The notes beneath the pieces were generated by a model. That model was given only the letters and a program-made list of their open reading frames with translations. It ran no database searches and was not told the DNA's origin. From contig NW_019211457.1 in assembly GCF_002443255.2 (NCBI RefSeq), positions 20,843,497 through 20,907,496 of the forward strand: a stretch of DNA of 64,000 nt, given 5' to 3'. The translations under genes were made by a program, and so were the position numbers. Positions 1 through 13,300 of the stretch are shown here, in pieces; within the stretch, counting starts at the first letter, position 1; each line of letters opens with the position of its first letter. Source of the DNA: Varroa destructor. Lineage: Eukaryota > Arthropoda > Arachnida > Mesostigmata > Varroidae.

Positions 1-1143
1 CAAGAGCACGTTTTTTTGTCTCAGTCCGGGCAGAAGTTCTTGCACGCTTGTATATTTCTTTAGATGACATCTGGTATGGCATTATTAAACAAATTTCAAC
101 TTTCGTTAGTGTGCGTGTGTTTTACTGAATTACATCAACCATTATAATTCAGATCTTGAAAGATCCCTTTGATCTCGGAAGAGAGAGACTGATCTCGAAA
201 AACCCTATATACTTATCAAAAGGATTTTATCAAAAGAATTGAATGTTCCTTCATCACATATATTTAGTAGGGAACAAAGCAGATAATTATCTGACAGACC
301 CAGATGAAAACTGCATGGTGGCCAAGAATATCCTGGCCGAAATCCCGCGTATTTTTTGTGGGAACAAGGAAGTATATACAAAAAAATTTTGCCTCTTGTG
401 AATGATCCTATTTTTTTTTTTATCAATCAATGCTATCTTCTTTTGAGTCGAAATGTTTTCGCTTCTCTCGCTTTTTACGGTCTCGACCTCAATGATAACT
501 TCTTTGAGCGGAAGTAATTTACGTCGGATTATATTATTTTAAGCGGAGTTAACTCAGAGCAGGCTAATTCAATTTTCTTCAGGTAACTAAAACTATACAG
601 TTTTTCGGAGAATGCTATTCGTGACTATTTTGGCCATTTTCTTTTGAAGTACCATTCTACATCTTTGGTTACGATTGTCAAAAAGACTAGTCTACATAAT
701 TCCTAAAAGACTGACCATGTATTTATATCACAGCTCTAATGGCAATCATTAGGCACATTAGGCGCTCACCGGATTTCCGCTCCCTACAGCTTATTTTTCT
801 GGGACAAACCAAATCTATGAAAAAAATTTAGAGAATCAAAACAGACTTATATAGAGGACCAATACTCTAATGACAGATAAACACAATAGACGAACTTAAA
901 CGCCGTCAAGTTCCAGCTTTGAAATAGATTAGTTTGATTTTAACAAAACAAACAGTTGAAAATCGTCTGCGTAATACTTTTTAAAGATCTAATGGAATGG
1001 TGAAGGAGCTGTGACTGGAAGTAGGACTTATAGAGCTCCACGTTTAAGTTCCTCAAAGGTAGACACATGTAGCAGAAGAAACCTTTGAACTAGTGGATTT
1101 ATTATTTTCAGTGAGTTCTTTCAGTGTTTTCTCACAACCATAC
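1..1143 (-). other. WASHC4 intron, open at window edge
   Basis: AT-rich sequence downstream of exon 15. The expected next block of the protein (after NPFK) was not found in any minus frame, so the following exon should lie left of the window. Nothing else seen. Confidence 0.6.
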
Positions 1144-1368
1144 CAGTTGAAAAGGATTTCTTGTATCCGTTACGAGATGCGAGTGCATCTGTAGACGAAG
1201 ATCTGTTTCGATGTCTTTGCACAGTTGTTCAACCAGATATTCATCCAGTACCTGCCGAAGGCTCTCTTCCATTTGAATATCGCAATCGCCCGCTATGGCT
1301 TCGACAACTCGTGGCAGTGAGTCACTAGTCACCGACGAATTATTCTGGTACATTTGCGATAGAAACAC
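1144..1368 (-). CDS. WASHC4: WASHC4 exon 15 (last exon in window)
   Basis: 75 codons from VFLSQMYQNN to RNPFQL; acceptor tgtgtag, donor CTG|gtatgg, phase 0. Carries the best-conserved block in the window, LVEQLCKDIETDLRLQMHSH followed by RNPFQ. The family has [20 protein letters not shown] and RNPFK. Confidence 0.95.
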
Positions 1369-4300
1369 CTACACAAACAGATGTATTCAATTATAAAAAG
1401 ACTGATAACGTATAGTAATAAATTGTTTTCAATAGGTTGCATACTTAAGGACGGTATCACATATGATCTTTTATGTAAAACTGTGTTTTTTTTATCTATG
1501 TTTGAGGAATCGCGACATTATCAACAATTAATTCTTTAATAAGATCCTCTTATTATTAGCCTGCTGATTAGCTCGTTTATATTATATGTAAATTATTCCA
1601 TCAGCATTCATTGAAAAATAGCGCATACAAGATCCTACCTTTAATTATCTGTAAAGGTATGATTTAAAAGTACCGAGTTAATAGAACTTCTAATTCCGTA
1701 TTTATCTTTGAGGTAAAGATTTATCTTAAGATTATTCTAAAATATTTTATTACTAGTTCTGAATCACGAAATCGACCTATAGTTATAGGACACTGTACCC
1801 TGATCAGGCTTCTGCGTTGTTACCTCAAGAAGAATTCCATGATGTGCAGCTAAGCCCCATAGGTCGCCGGCTTTACATAGTTGCGAACTAAAGTTCGACA
1901 AAACACGTAGTTTATCAAGTGTTGCATTAAATGGAGCGACTTCGTGCTGGTGGATGGCCTTTAACAGTGAAGTAACAGTAACATTCATTAATTAGAATCT
2001 ACTGATGCAGCATAACCAGTACATACCAAAAGTCAAATGGATTTACTTGAAATTGTACTTCTATTACTAATGTTAACTGGTATTCTTGTATAGTTCGGCT
2101 ATTTATGGACATATTAAACTTCGATCTAATGCACATTCCAGGTAAACATTCATTTCAATATATATATATATCCCGGTAATGTGGTGTAACTATTGGACTA
2201 CATATCACTCTGTCGAGAACACTTAATCTCGACGCCGAAAGGCTTGAATTCTTACAACAGCTTACGTCGTATAACATGAGTTTCAACTAAACTGGAGAGT
2301 TCTATAGTTAATTTCAATACTATGCGATACAAGAGAGGTAATTGCAATAAATAATCTATTCGTTGAGTTTACGAATGGATTCTATCAATGTACCGATATT
2401 CAGTAATAATTAATAATATTTTTTTGTTATATGGGACTTAGTCCATCGATGCACAGTGGTGTTATTATTGATCTAAATAATTTTTAGGGGAAGAAAGCAA
2501 CACTTTTCTGCAACCGTCTTTCCCAGAACCTGTTTCCGCAATTTCTACCTGTTAACAACAGCTAATTTATAAAGATGGAAACAGGCTAGCGAAAATACAT
2601 CAAATATAACCTACTCAGCTTTATCCTAGGACGAAACTTTCAGGTTTTGGGAAGCAGAAAAAGGTGGTACACGTGATTACTGCGCATTGTATAGCAAGTG
2701 CCTTGACAGCCCAGAGGATGATAGTCGTTTGTTGTTATGTAATCAGGTAATTGTTGACTGAGCTCGTACCTTGACTTGAATGACGTACTCAAGGGCAAGT
2801 TGGAGACAGAATTCTTTAATCTGCGTTAGAGGTCCTCGAAGACACGTCTGAAATCATGATACGGACAAGGGTAACTGGAATAAAATTGACTGTTACATGC
2901 GTTATAGATGGTATTTGATGTATTATATTTGTAATGATTAAGGTTTACAGCGATGCTGTAAGGATGCGTTGTACAATACACATACGAGTTTATCCATGTA
3001 GCATAACAGGTCATAGTAAGTTTCTAACCTCAAGCAGTTTAATAGCAGCATTTGCGTCCAGCTTCTTGTCCGTATTCTTTTTCTCAACTGCAAACCGCTT
3101 TTTCATCGTGACTGTAGTATGCAGCAGCTGATAGCGAAGATACTGTTCAACCTGTGCAACCGTCTCGTTTACACGCATCTACAAAGAGGAACATCCAGAT
3201 AGTAGACGAAACACGCAAGCGATAAGAAAATAAAATTATTCTATCACAAAATGGCCACCTATTAATAGTGCAATAACGTAGTGATAATCTATAATGATTG
3301 CATATGAAGACAGTATTACATTCTAAGGACCCCTCCAACAATGGTCCTAGCTAGCTTTACGTTTATTGGCTTAATGCTAATAAATAAAGAAGAACGATTA
3401 CAAGGTGATAATGGTCTATTTATAGTACAGTTATAGTCATGCAGTGTACGTGATATATTTTCTCCTTTGCTAGGCTCGCTGAACCAGTGAAACAGCTGAT
3501 TGGACTGATAGAAGCATTAGTAACGTTAATGTTTTTTCTTTAATTTTTTATTTTAGCTGCTTACTTGATATCTAACAACCGCGGACTGAATCGCCGTTAG
3601 CGCAGCTAGCATCCGAGCGATGAAAATGGCTGACTGTCTCGCCATAGCTTTCGCAGTTGCCAAATGTAAGCCTACGACCAACTGCAATTGTTGACTCAGG
3701 CACCGTGTCATGTTGTACGCTTGAAGGAGGAGTGTACAACGTCCTTTGAGTTCATCTACCACCTGCTCGGAATCCGCTGGGTTGCCCATAGTCACGTCTA
3801 ACTTTAACAGCCAAAGTGCCACCTAGAGAAATACGGCCTATAAATGTAATATTTCTACTGCTGTCATGTAGAAGATCTCTTCTGGCACTTCGACCATCAT
3901 CGCGCTATAAATCTGAGTTTGCAGGACGTGTACACTAGCTGATATTGGTGATCGCCGTTCACAGATTTATAGCTTGTAGTCGCTAGTAAATCGGTAATAT
4001 CTAGTCGATGTATTCTCATTCAATATTTTAATTCATTGAACGCCGGCGTGGATTCATACGCAGATACAGTACTCGTTATAATTATATATATATACACAGA
4101 AAACAGTGAAAAAAAACCATTGCGTTATCTTGAGTAGACATCTGCACTGCACGTGGTAAACATACTTTCATACTGACCTGATTTTCGTATCCAACGACGT
4201 CTTGAGCGAGTTTACTGAGCATCTGTTCCAAGTGGTTCGTTTTGTCAAGCGTAGGCACCAGTTTCCCCAAAGCAGGAATTTCGCGCAAGAAAAATTCATA

Positions 4301-7300
4301 AGCCGTCCAGACAACATTGCCGGTTAAATGAACAGGTCCAACCTATTTTAATAGAACAGAATATTCCATAAAATCCACTAACTTAGCGTAATCTGAACTT
4401 AACGTTAAGACTATAGTCCGAGACTATATGAACCTAACCTAACCCTAGAATTTAGCTAATTGCCACCCTGTATATATTATGTTAAGTATTTTCGCAGTTC
4501 GAGTAACAAAAGTTAGCGCCCTATTACTTCATTACAAAATGCTCTTTCATAAAAAAAAGATACTATATGTCCGAAGCCAATATCCCTTCTTCCCGTCTAT
4601 CCTTCCGTTCATGATAAAATTGTATAAAAGCTAAAGAGCCGAGGAGTAATGCAAGAAGTAATAAGTTGGATTACGAAGATAAGATTATTCAAAAATTGTT
4701 AGATGCCGCTCAAAACGCAGCTTTTAATAACTACTGTAGTTCGATTCAATGTAGTGGTCAATTAAGAACATATAACTAAAAAACATATCATGCGACATTG
4801 CGTTAGAGATTTGTGCATTATTTCGTTGATCTTTGGTAAACCATCAGTGCTCCGGACGATTTAGTTCATGCACTCTGGGCTTTTTTTCTGCACATCCAAG
4901 TTTAGTTCTTTATGGCTTCAATTAAGATTAACTAATTTCACACTACAAGCCCTAATGCTACTTACCTTTTTTGCCACGTCGCAAATGGACCGGAATAATC
5001 GACGATCTGCTTGCTTAGTAAGGGTGAAATGAAGAAGGAATAAGGCGCAGCTACCTACAAAGCTGGGTGAATGCCGGTACACCTGCATTTATTGCAAATG
5101 GTTTGTAATTATCCTGCAGGCCGATTAAAAAACATTTTGCAATGAACGCCAAATTCTACAGACTCATGAAACAAATATATACAGAGCTCTTTAATTAATG
5201 TTAAATTAAGTAACAAGGTTTTTTTCGAAAAATTTATTTGTATCTCGTGAAAACAGAAGAGATAAGCATGCTGTTCTGAGCTAAACATCTACCTGCATTG
5301 GGTTTTCAGCGAGTTTAGCTTCTAGTTGTGAAAGATCAGACCGCAAAACCGTTTTCAGTGACTCCAGCATCCGTCCACTGGACCCCGATATTTGAGTGAG
5401 ACACCATCGTAGGATACCACCACGTAACAACTGCTGATCGATGTCGCCCAAAAGTTTCAATAATGCCTATAAAAGTAGTTATTATAGTGAATTCAACATT
5501 GCGGCGGACGTTGCCCTTAGCTCAAGTATACCAAAACGGGTCACTGATTGCAAACAGCTGGAGGTTTAAGATGAATAAAGGTAGAATTGCCTAGTAAATG
5601 CAGACAAACGAGAATGTGAGCAACATGTAACAATATGTGCTGCAAAAATGCTTCTAGATAGTAAGAACAGTTTAAAGGCAAGATAGTAAGAACAGTTTAA
5701 AGGCACCTTCTGGAGGAAAGAACCACACACCTGAACTGGGGTTTTCTCTGCAATAAGACGACATCTCGATGCATTCTGTCGAGACTGTATGATTAATATA
5801 TTTTCAATAATCAATTCGAAATTTAATGTATTTGTCAAGTATCTCTAAACTATATCATTTCTTGTGAACCTCATAAGCTGTATACCTTGATTTGATCATC
5901 CAATTTTTGTTCTGCGTACCGCACGGATTTCAGGAGTCGCATGTAGGCGGCAAAATGGTCGTGTAGCACTCCCTGGTGCAATACGGCTAAATCCAAAGTG
6001 ACCAAGGAAATCAGCAAGCGAGACATAACATCAAATACCACCTAGAATAACAAACTCACAGATACAAACGTTTCTATATCATCACATCTCTTCTTAAAAC
6101 TATTTACTAAGAATGACCTGTTAATTGCAAATAATTGCTGAAGATTTCCGAATGAAGCTCACAATTCCAGACACAGGCGACTCGCCAGTGTCGAGTTTCC
6201 ATGAGTCAATAAAACTTTTCAAATGTCCTTTTGTATAATTGTAGTGGAGCTCAAATATTTGCAAAATGCGGTGCTTGCTCCATACTCTTTTCTACGTGCT
6301 TTTGACTCAAAATCTATAAGAACTGAATCTTAAAGTTAGCTGAACTGGTCAATGGTTTAAGTAATATTAAAGGGTTAAGTTTTTTGAAGAACATTACAAA
6401 CTCCTTAATCGATGACGCTTAAAATCAGTTTCATTATCCATAAAAGTTTTATGGCCGTATTGTAATACTTACAATTATAACTTGTCCAACTCTAAACTAC
6501 ACTTCGCGAAGAAATTATCCAACAGTTCTAAAGCAGTTGAAAGGATGCAACTGCTACTACGCATGAATATATACGTAAAATGTTACTACATGAGTAACAC
6601 GTCGTGACCATGCGACCGGTTGGGTTGATTCGCATTAAAATGGAAAAAATACCATAGATAACATCTTTGCGGGCTTAGTTTAAGGAGGCATGGTGGACTA
6701 GGCTGGAATCTAGATATAGACACACATTGGTCCGTGCTAGGAGCCAGCCATTGAAGTAATGCGTGACGGCTCAATCACTCGAGATAAAACACGAAAAATA
6801 GACTTAACATGATCTCAACTCAACGAGTAACTACGAACCCTCACAGATGTGTATTTTATATAATAGTCGTACGGTTTTGTCAGCTTATTTCTTTCTCAAC
6901 CCTTTGCAGATAGTTCTTAGAAAAATTATAAGCACGCGTGTTATACCTAATAAGGCTTTCTATATTCAAATTAAATGGACTATATGTGCCGTATACCTAA
7001 GAATTGCCGGAAACCTGACCACACTTTCTATAAATTGAAATGAACTTTGTAGTACGAACTATAGAATTGTTACTGTTTTATATGGCACTGACTAATCGGT
7101 GTTGGGATACAATTATCATATAATAGGCAACACACTTTGTTAATTTTTATATATTTATGGATAGTTTATCTCCTACCATAGTTTCTACAATACGGTAGGA
7201 TAAGTATACTAACAATAACTTTTCTTACTATTACCTGTTCTATTATTTCATTGTTATGTATTCCTTCGATTAAGACTTAAAATTGACTTCTTTACATTGC

Positions 7301-10300
7301 GGATACCAAGTCTTTTCCATACAATAGAGTCATTCCATATAAAATGAATTCTTATACTTTTATAATAAAGGTTCAATAATTGCAGACAAGAAAAACTTAG
7401 TTATTATACAGATGTTGGGGAAGTATTAAGATCAGCATTAGAAACAATACCATACAAACGCAGAGTTAGAGGAAATGGTGTAATAACTAAAAAAGCCGAA
7501 CATCAAAGATAGAATTGAAGTGAGACGGTTACCACGGTTTCCGAAATCTTCAACAGCATAAAAGATCATAGAATTCAGGAATGCATAGTGAAACAATAGA
7601 TAAAGCTTATGAGCTGAAACCTCTTTTATTCTATATACACTGGCGATAGCTCCAGTTAGTCAAGGTCATAGCACTGCTATGGCAAATGACATTACCTGAG
7701 AATCTACTATTTACTAAAATGATAGGGAACTGTAAATCTTTTGTAATCTTCCGAAACTATAAATTCGCTTTCGAACGCATGCGAATTGCACTGATAGTTT
7801 CATTAAAAAAGTGAAAAAAAATCCTGCTTCTTATCTGAATCGCTTTTAGATAAGTATTATCTAAAAACGATTCAGATAAGGAGCAGGACCTTAAACTCCT
7901 TCAAATTCGTGATAATCAGTTTTCGGTTCAATGTCTTAAGAAAATACGTTGGTGAAGAACCGCCGCGATTAATTTGTCGCTTAATGAAACTAAAAATGGC
8001 TTGAGAAATGTTACTTAGAGACATACGTGAATGTATGAAAATTACTTCTTTGATTGAAAATGTGAGGAAAAGTAACTATAGAAGAAACTCTAATTGTATG
8101 TAAATTGTAAAAAAAACAGGTGCATTACATAATGGAAAGGGATTTACTATGCTCAACATTTTAGCTTCGAAATTTAATCACTCGAAACGTTTTCATTAAT
8201 GCTAGAGACCTACAACTATTTTTGATTCAGTACAGTACCAATTAGTCTAGCAAAATATCAAAACAAGTTTTAGCTGTAGAAAGCTATAAAGGTCTATCTG
8301 CACAAAGAGAGTGCGTGGCACATCAAACAAGCACAAATATCAATTAATTAAGAGGGAAAGTAAATGCGCCGTATTTATGAAACCACCTGTGCATCCTCCC
8401 CGCATAGCTATTACATGTAATTTCGTTTCTACCAATGGCTTTAAAATGGTCTATTCACTATGAAGATTAGTAGCTCTGAAATTTAAATAATAATTTGCAA
8501 CATCGAGGGTATCTAATTGAAAGAGACTTTGTTTCAGGTAAGAATTATGTGGGAAGTCAATCAATTTGCTGACGCCTCAACCAATATCCCCAACGTAATC
8601 GCCTTCAAAATCGTTTTTGTACACTTTTAAGCAGACGCTTGTCTTTTATGTAATTCTCACACCAGAGAACTGTACAAAAACTTACAGATGACTCTAGTTT
8701 TGCAGAGACGAATATAAACAGCCCTGGTTTTATCTCGAAAAAAAAAATATAAAAATTGTGTTTACAAGAACTATGCATGATTTGACTAGTTTGAAGTTCA
8801 ATGTTGCAGACTTTTATATGTCAGTCTCTCGAAGAGTAGATACAAAAAGGAGCATCCTATTTTTAATTCTGTAGTTAAAATTACTCGCTCCATTTTATAA
8901 TATTACTCATTTTTGGTTAAAAAAACTGTCAAACCATCAACCGCAAGTCGAGTTGAAAGTGGATCTTCAAATCATCCGGATATTTTAAGTCTTTTGTTTC
9001 AAGCACAAAAACTGCGCATAATCAAGTGTTAATGCAATTTCTTTAAGGGATATTAAGGAGAGCAGATAGCTGAGGCTGAAAACAATTTCATCGTTTGCAA
9101 AAAAGACCTGTCAGTGAGGTAAGGTAGGAGCCATAGTAAAGTCCAGATTATCACCGGAATAAACACAGTGGTACGGCTTTAGATTTTTTATGTACATGGC
9201 CCAATTTTGAACTATTTTTAACCTTATTAAGCACTTGATAACTGGGCGGTAATTACCTAAATTTATTTTCCAACTTGTGTTGAATGTAAACGTGACAATA
9301 CTTTAGAGAGAAATATATAGGACAACGCCATCATTATAACTACATTGTGGCGAAAATAAGGCTAACAGAATTTTTGTATAGAAGATATGGATGGCACATT
9401 ATCGGGTGTTTTCCCTTGCTTTAAATTGATACAACAGCTGATATGCATATATACATATGAGGTTCAGGGATATCAATCTGTGTGTTCAGAACTTGTGATT
9501 GTTGGCAACCGCGAAGGTCGCTGGTGTTAACAGACAATATAATGAGGTAAAATAGCCTGCGAAGGTTTTCGTTTTGTTAAAAAGAAAATCTTCCAGGTAA
9601 AACTCGACGATGACAAGGGTAAGAGCGATTTCCGCCCCTTTAAAGTGGGCTTATCAGCAAAACGAACGGGAGTAACGGAAGACAAACTGAAGAGGTGGAA
9701 CGACATAGAGAGGGGTCGATAAGGATAGTGATGTGATTTCGAATACTTTGATTGAGCGAATTAGAGTCCACATTAGGCGTAAATTGATCTGTCAAGAACG
9801 GACAGTAATCAATAAATCCTTTGTACAAATCATATATATTAGCATAAATCTTAGAGAAAAACTTTCAGTCAATTTGGCCAGACAAATCGCAATAGATTCA
9901 CAACGAATTTATTGAAACTGAACTAACCGGGTGGAGATGGATAAAAGATCTACAAGTTAGAATCAAATGATATCATAACTGGTACTCGACATGGCGGCCT
10001 TACTTAAACTTAAAGTTGAACAACTAAAGGGCTCCTTAGACCATGTGAATAATAGTGGTATGTGAGTGTAAGATTAACGGTGCATATAAATAATTGTAAA
10101 AATGGATGTAATAAGAAAAAAGAATAATAATAATGGTGGTATATAAACACTATACATCGGTCCATAGAAGTTAGGTAATACGTTGGTGAAATCGTCATGC
10201 TTTCTACGAGTGGCTTCAATTTACAAGCATTATCGACGTTAGCGACCTATGCATCCAACCGTGTAATACAAACACATTTTCTTTAACAAAAGCAGATGAT

Positions 10301-13300
10301 TCAAAAGGGAAAGATACTTTGCGTCCGCCGGCCAGCTTAAACTAAATAGTAATTCTACTTGAAATAACTTGAAATTACGTGAACTGCTCTTTTGCAGTTC
10401 AGATTGGAAGGCCAAGATAAAGAATATTGAATTGAATTTGCAAGCCAGAGCGTTAAAACATTAAGGATTAAAACTTTAATTTTAAAAATTTTAACCATGT
10501 GCTTTACGAGGTTCCCGAGTTTTGACTACATACCCTGCAGGTTCCTCCAGCAGGAAAGACACCCAAGTATAGCAAAGCAAGAGCCTCCCTTTTTACATGT
10601 TAGCGCAGCCGGCGCTTTTCTTCTTTCAGGGTTGCCTCTAACAATTTTGCACGGCTGCCCCAAGGGTAAAACTCCAATTCTATTTAGTAATTCCATAAAG
10701 GAATTTATAAGAGTGTATACTAATAGAATGATTTTGTAGCTTAAAACACTTGTTTTCCTTTTCGTAAGGAAAAACCGCCCTTGACTTGTAAACTGAAGCA
10801 TCGTGCACTTCAACCATATGGCCATATCCCTAAGAACTTGGTTTGTACGCCCTTCTATGTTTTCAGGATACCAGACTGTGGTAGACACTGCCACATCGTG
10901 AGCATATGTATCACTTCCACTTTAGATGATAGGGTCTTTAGTTCACCATGATAACGTATGTTCCACACAAGAAACCCAGGTATAAATCTTTGGGGGACCC
11001 AGGATAAGTCCCTGGACGACCTGGAATAAATATCTGGACGACACCTGCAGTCATATCATGCCTGGAACTTTTGTGACTGCGCGGTTATTCAAATAACTGG
11101 AAACAATTACGTGTTATATCTACCGTTTTTTTGTCATACCATAAAGTCGAGTATCGACATCCACAATAGCCTGCTAAATGTTTCTTAACGCTCAGCTGGA
11201 CCGCCCTGAACGACAGCCTTGAGTGTGACCGGGTTTCTCTAACTTGTTCTGCTTGGCGTCGCAAGCACACTGTTTTTGAAGACCGACTGGTTTTCTAAGA
11301 AAAAACCATTTTTTTTGCAAGGCCTAATAGTCCTTACTCAATGACGGCCTCAAATCCCTTAGACACGGCTTCTAAATGGGAGATGGGTTTCTATTATCGA
11401 TTCTTTTTTAGAACAAAAACCATTTTTGTCTTTAACATTTCTGAAAGACAAAGACTTTGACTGCTACCTTCGTTACAAATCGTGGATACTTTTCGAACAT
11501 GAATTAAAGTAGAGCAGCTGGGATTCTACCGGCACCCAAAGTCTTTTCTGACTTCACGCGTTCGTAAAAATTCCTCACTTATGACCGGTGGGAGGTGGGA
11601 TGGCTCTCTTGCTAAAAGAATTTCGTAGGCTATGTTAGAAATTAGGTAGGATATTGAGAAACAATTTATCACGTCTTTTTAGTATAGCCGGCACTTTCCT
11701 TCTTTAGATGTTGCTTCTAATCATTCACCACGAGCATCCCAGGGTAGTTGTTCTGTGGATCCACTAGCTAATCTTTCCAGTACCCTACTGCACAGAATTT
11801 CCTTGTAAGTCTTCTGTTCATGTCTCTGCCTACAACAGCTTCGTCTATTAGAGGTGCATATTTCTCTAGGCTTGCCGACATTGGAAATCGAACAGCACCG
11901 AAAACTTTTTTGGCCGGCTTCCCCAGTTTTCGAAAAATGTTGACAGTCTTTTTGAGGCGGTTTCTTCATGAAGCCCGCTGAACTTTTCGATCATTTCCAA
12001 CCAAACTATCTCACCTTTCAGATTGCTGTCCTTGACGGCAAGACATGCAAGGGGAAACTCAAGAAAGAAATTGTGTTGCCAGCTCACTGAGTAAATTTTT
12101 AAACTTCCTTTAACCAAACCTTCCCGAGTACCGTTAAAAGCCTACCCACTGAGTCAGACTCGGCAATATCTTTACGAAGCGCAGTGATTTAACTGGATTA
12201 CTCGACGTCACTGAGTAAAACCTGAGAAGTTGCAAGTCTGATCTATTTTATGGCTGGGCTATTTTCTGAATGTCAGTACCTTAAACCTATGATTGCACCT
12301 TCCTGTAATCAGATCTCTTCCATTCGAGAAACTATCAAATTGTCTGGTCAGGCTTGTCAGGTCCCCTAGGCTATTACACAGCTTAGTATCCACTTCTACT
12401 ACACAGGCTCCAGTCGTGTATTCTAGGTCATTACGTGTCAATGTCCCTCGCTACGAAGGCTGAACTGGTAGACTCTTTAGAAGACGAGTTACTACAGATG
12501 AGTATTGTTATACTTATCAGACATGCGAGGGCTTTCGATCTCATCGTGAAAGCCTATATCAACTAATTTTAAAATGTTAGTACTTTGGTTCAAATTTCGC
12601 CATTGAGCAAAAAAATAGTGCCTTGGCACCCTTTATTCTGTTATTTTTCCAGGCTTTATAACGTTATTAAAATACATATTATGCATTTGTACAAACACTG
12701 TACAAACGAGCTAAAAATTCGAAACATTGTTTACAGACCTGCATAGTGAAAGCATCATTCTGAGGCGCAAAAGAAAAGAAACCGGCAATCTGTAAAAAAT
12801 CCAGAAATTACACAACGTTTTGTCATATTAGTTGCTTTTTTAAAAATTGAATAAAGACCGATAATTACACGGTTTTATATCGTAATAAATACTCCTGCTT
12901 TTTCGACTAGGCTCGCCAAACGTTCGCCTTAGTAATGTCGGATTTCGTCATCGGGTATACCATAGGAATACGAAATAATAATTAGAAGATAATTTTCATC
13001 AGAATTGATAACCCTTATCAGATGCGTGCGGAAATCTACAGCTTTTGAGAGATGCATATATTGTTGTGAGATCCCGCTGTGTGTCGAATTCCTACCCCAT
13101 TTTTTCTTGATCGGAACTTTTTAAAAAACGTTCTTCTTATTTCCGGATATTTATGATATAGATTTGACCACGACACTCTCAACAAAAATATGCATATTAT
13201 CATTAAAGATTCATCATATGCTTCTATTGTAATATAAATCAAATGTATGCACTTCTTAGGTAATAGCTAGTAAAATGGTAAACTGCAGCAAACCTGATTA

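Larger units (their letters stand above)
10500..12450 (-). pseudogene. Broken, unidentified coding region (probable fossil of a mobile or integrated element)
   Basis: About 2 kb inside WASHC4 intron 6, GC-richer than its flanks, with protein-like minus-strand stretches interrupted by stops and shifts. At ~12117-11900 the frame reads FFLEFPLACLAVKDSN and GEIVWLEMIEKF. After a shift (~11950-11775) it reads KPAKKVFGAVRFPMSA and DEAVVGRDMNRRLTRKF up to a stop. At ~12440-12260 it reads VVEVDTKLCNSLGDLTSL. At ~10900-10800 it reads VWYPENIEGRTNQVLRDMAI. I recognise no family. Options are a retroelement gag-like gene, an endogenous viral remnant or a dead host gene. It includes two diverged copies of one C-terminal segment (see repeats). 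Confidence 0.45.
6042..12738 (-). other. WASHC4 intron 6 (6.7 kb) with repeats and fossil coding DNA
   Basis: Intron between exons 6 and 7. It holds a 67-nt near-perfect hairpin (7822-7888), an open coding-like frame on the plus strand (9546-9722) and a broken unidentified coding region on the minus strand (~10500-12450). The rest is AT-rich sequence with no coding or RNA signal that I can see. Confidence 0.7.

Noticed and set aside
4431..4446. AACCTAACCTAACCCT, like the arthropod TTAGG telomere repeat
   Set aside because: Only about three units; too short to call an interstitial telomere.
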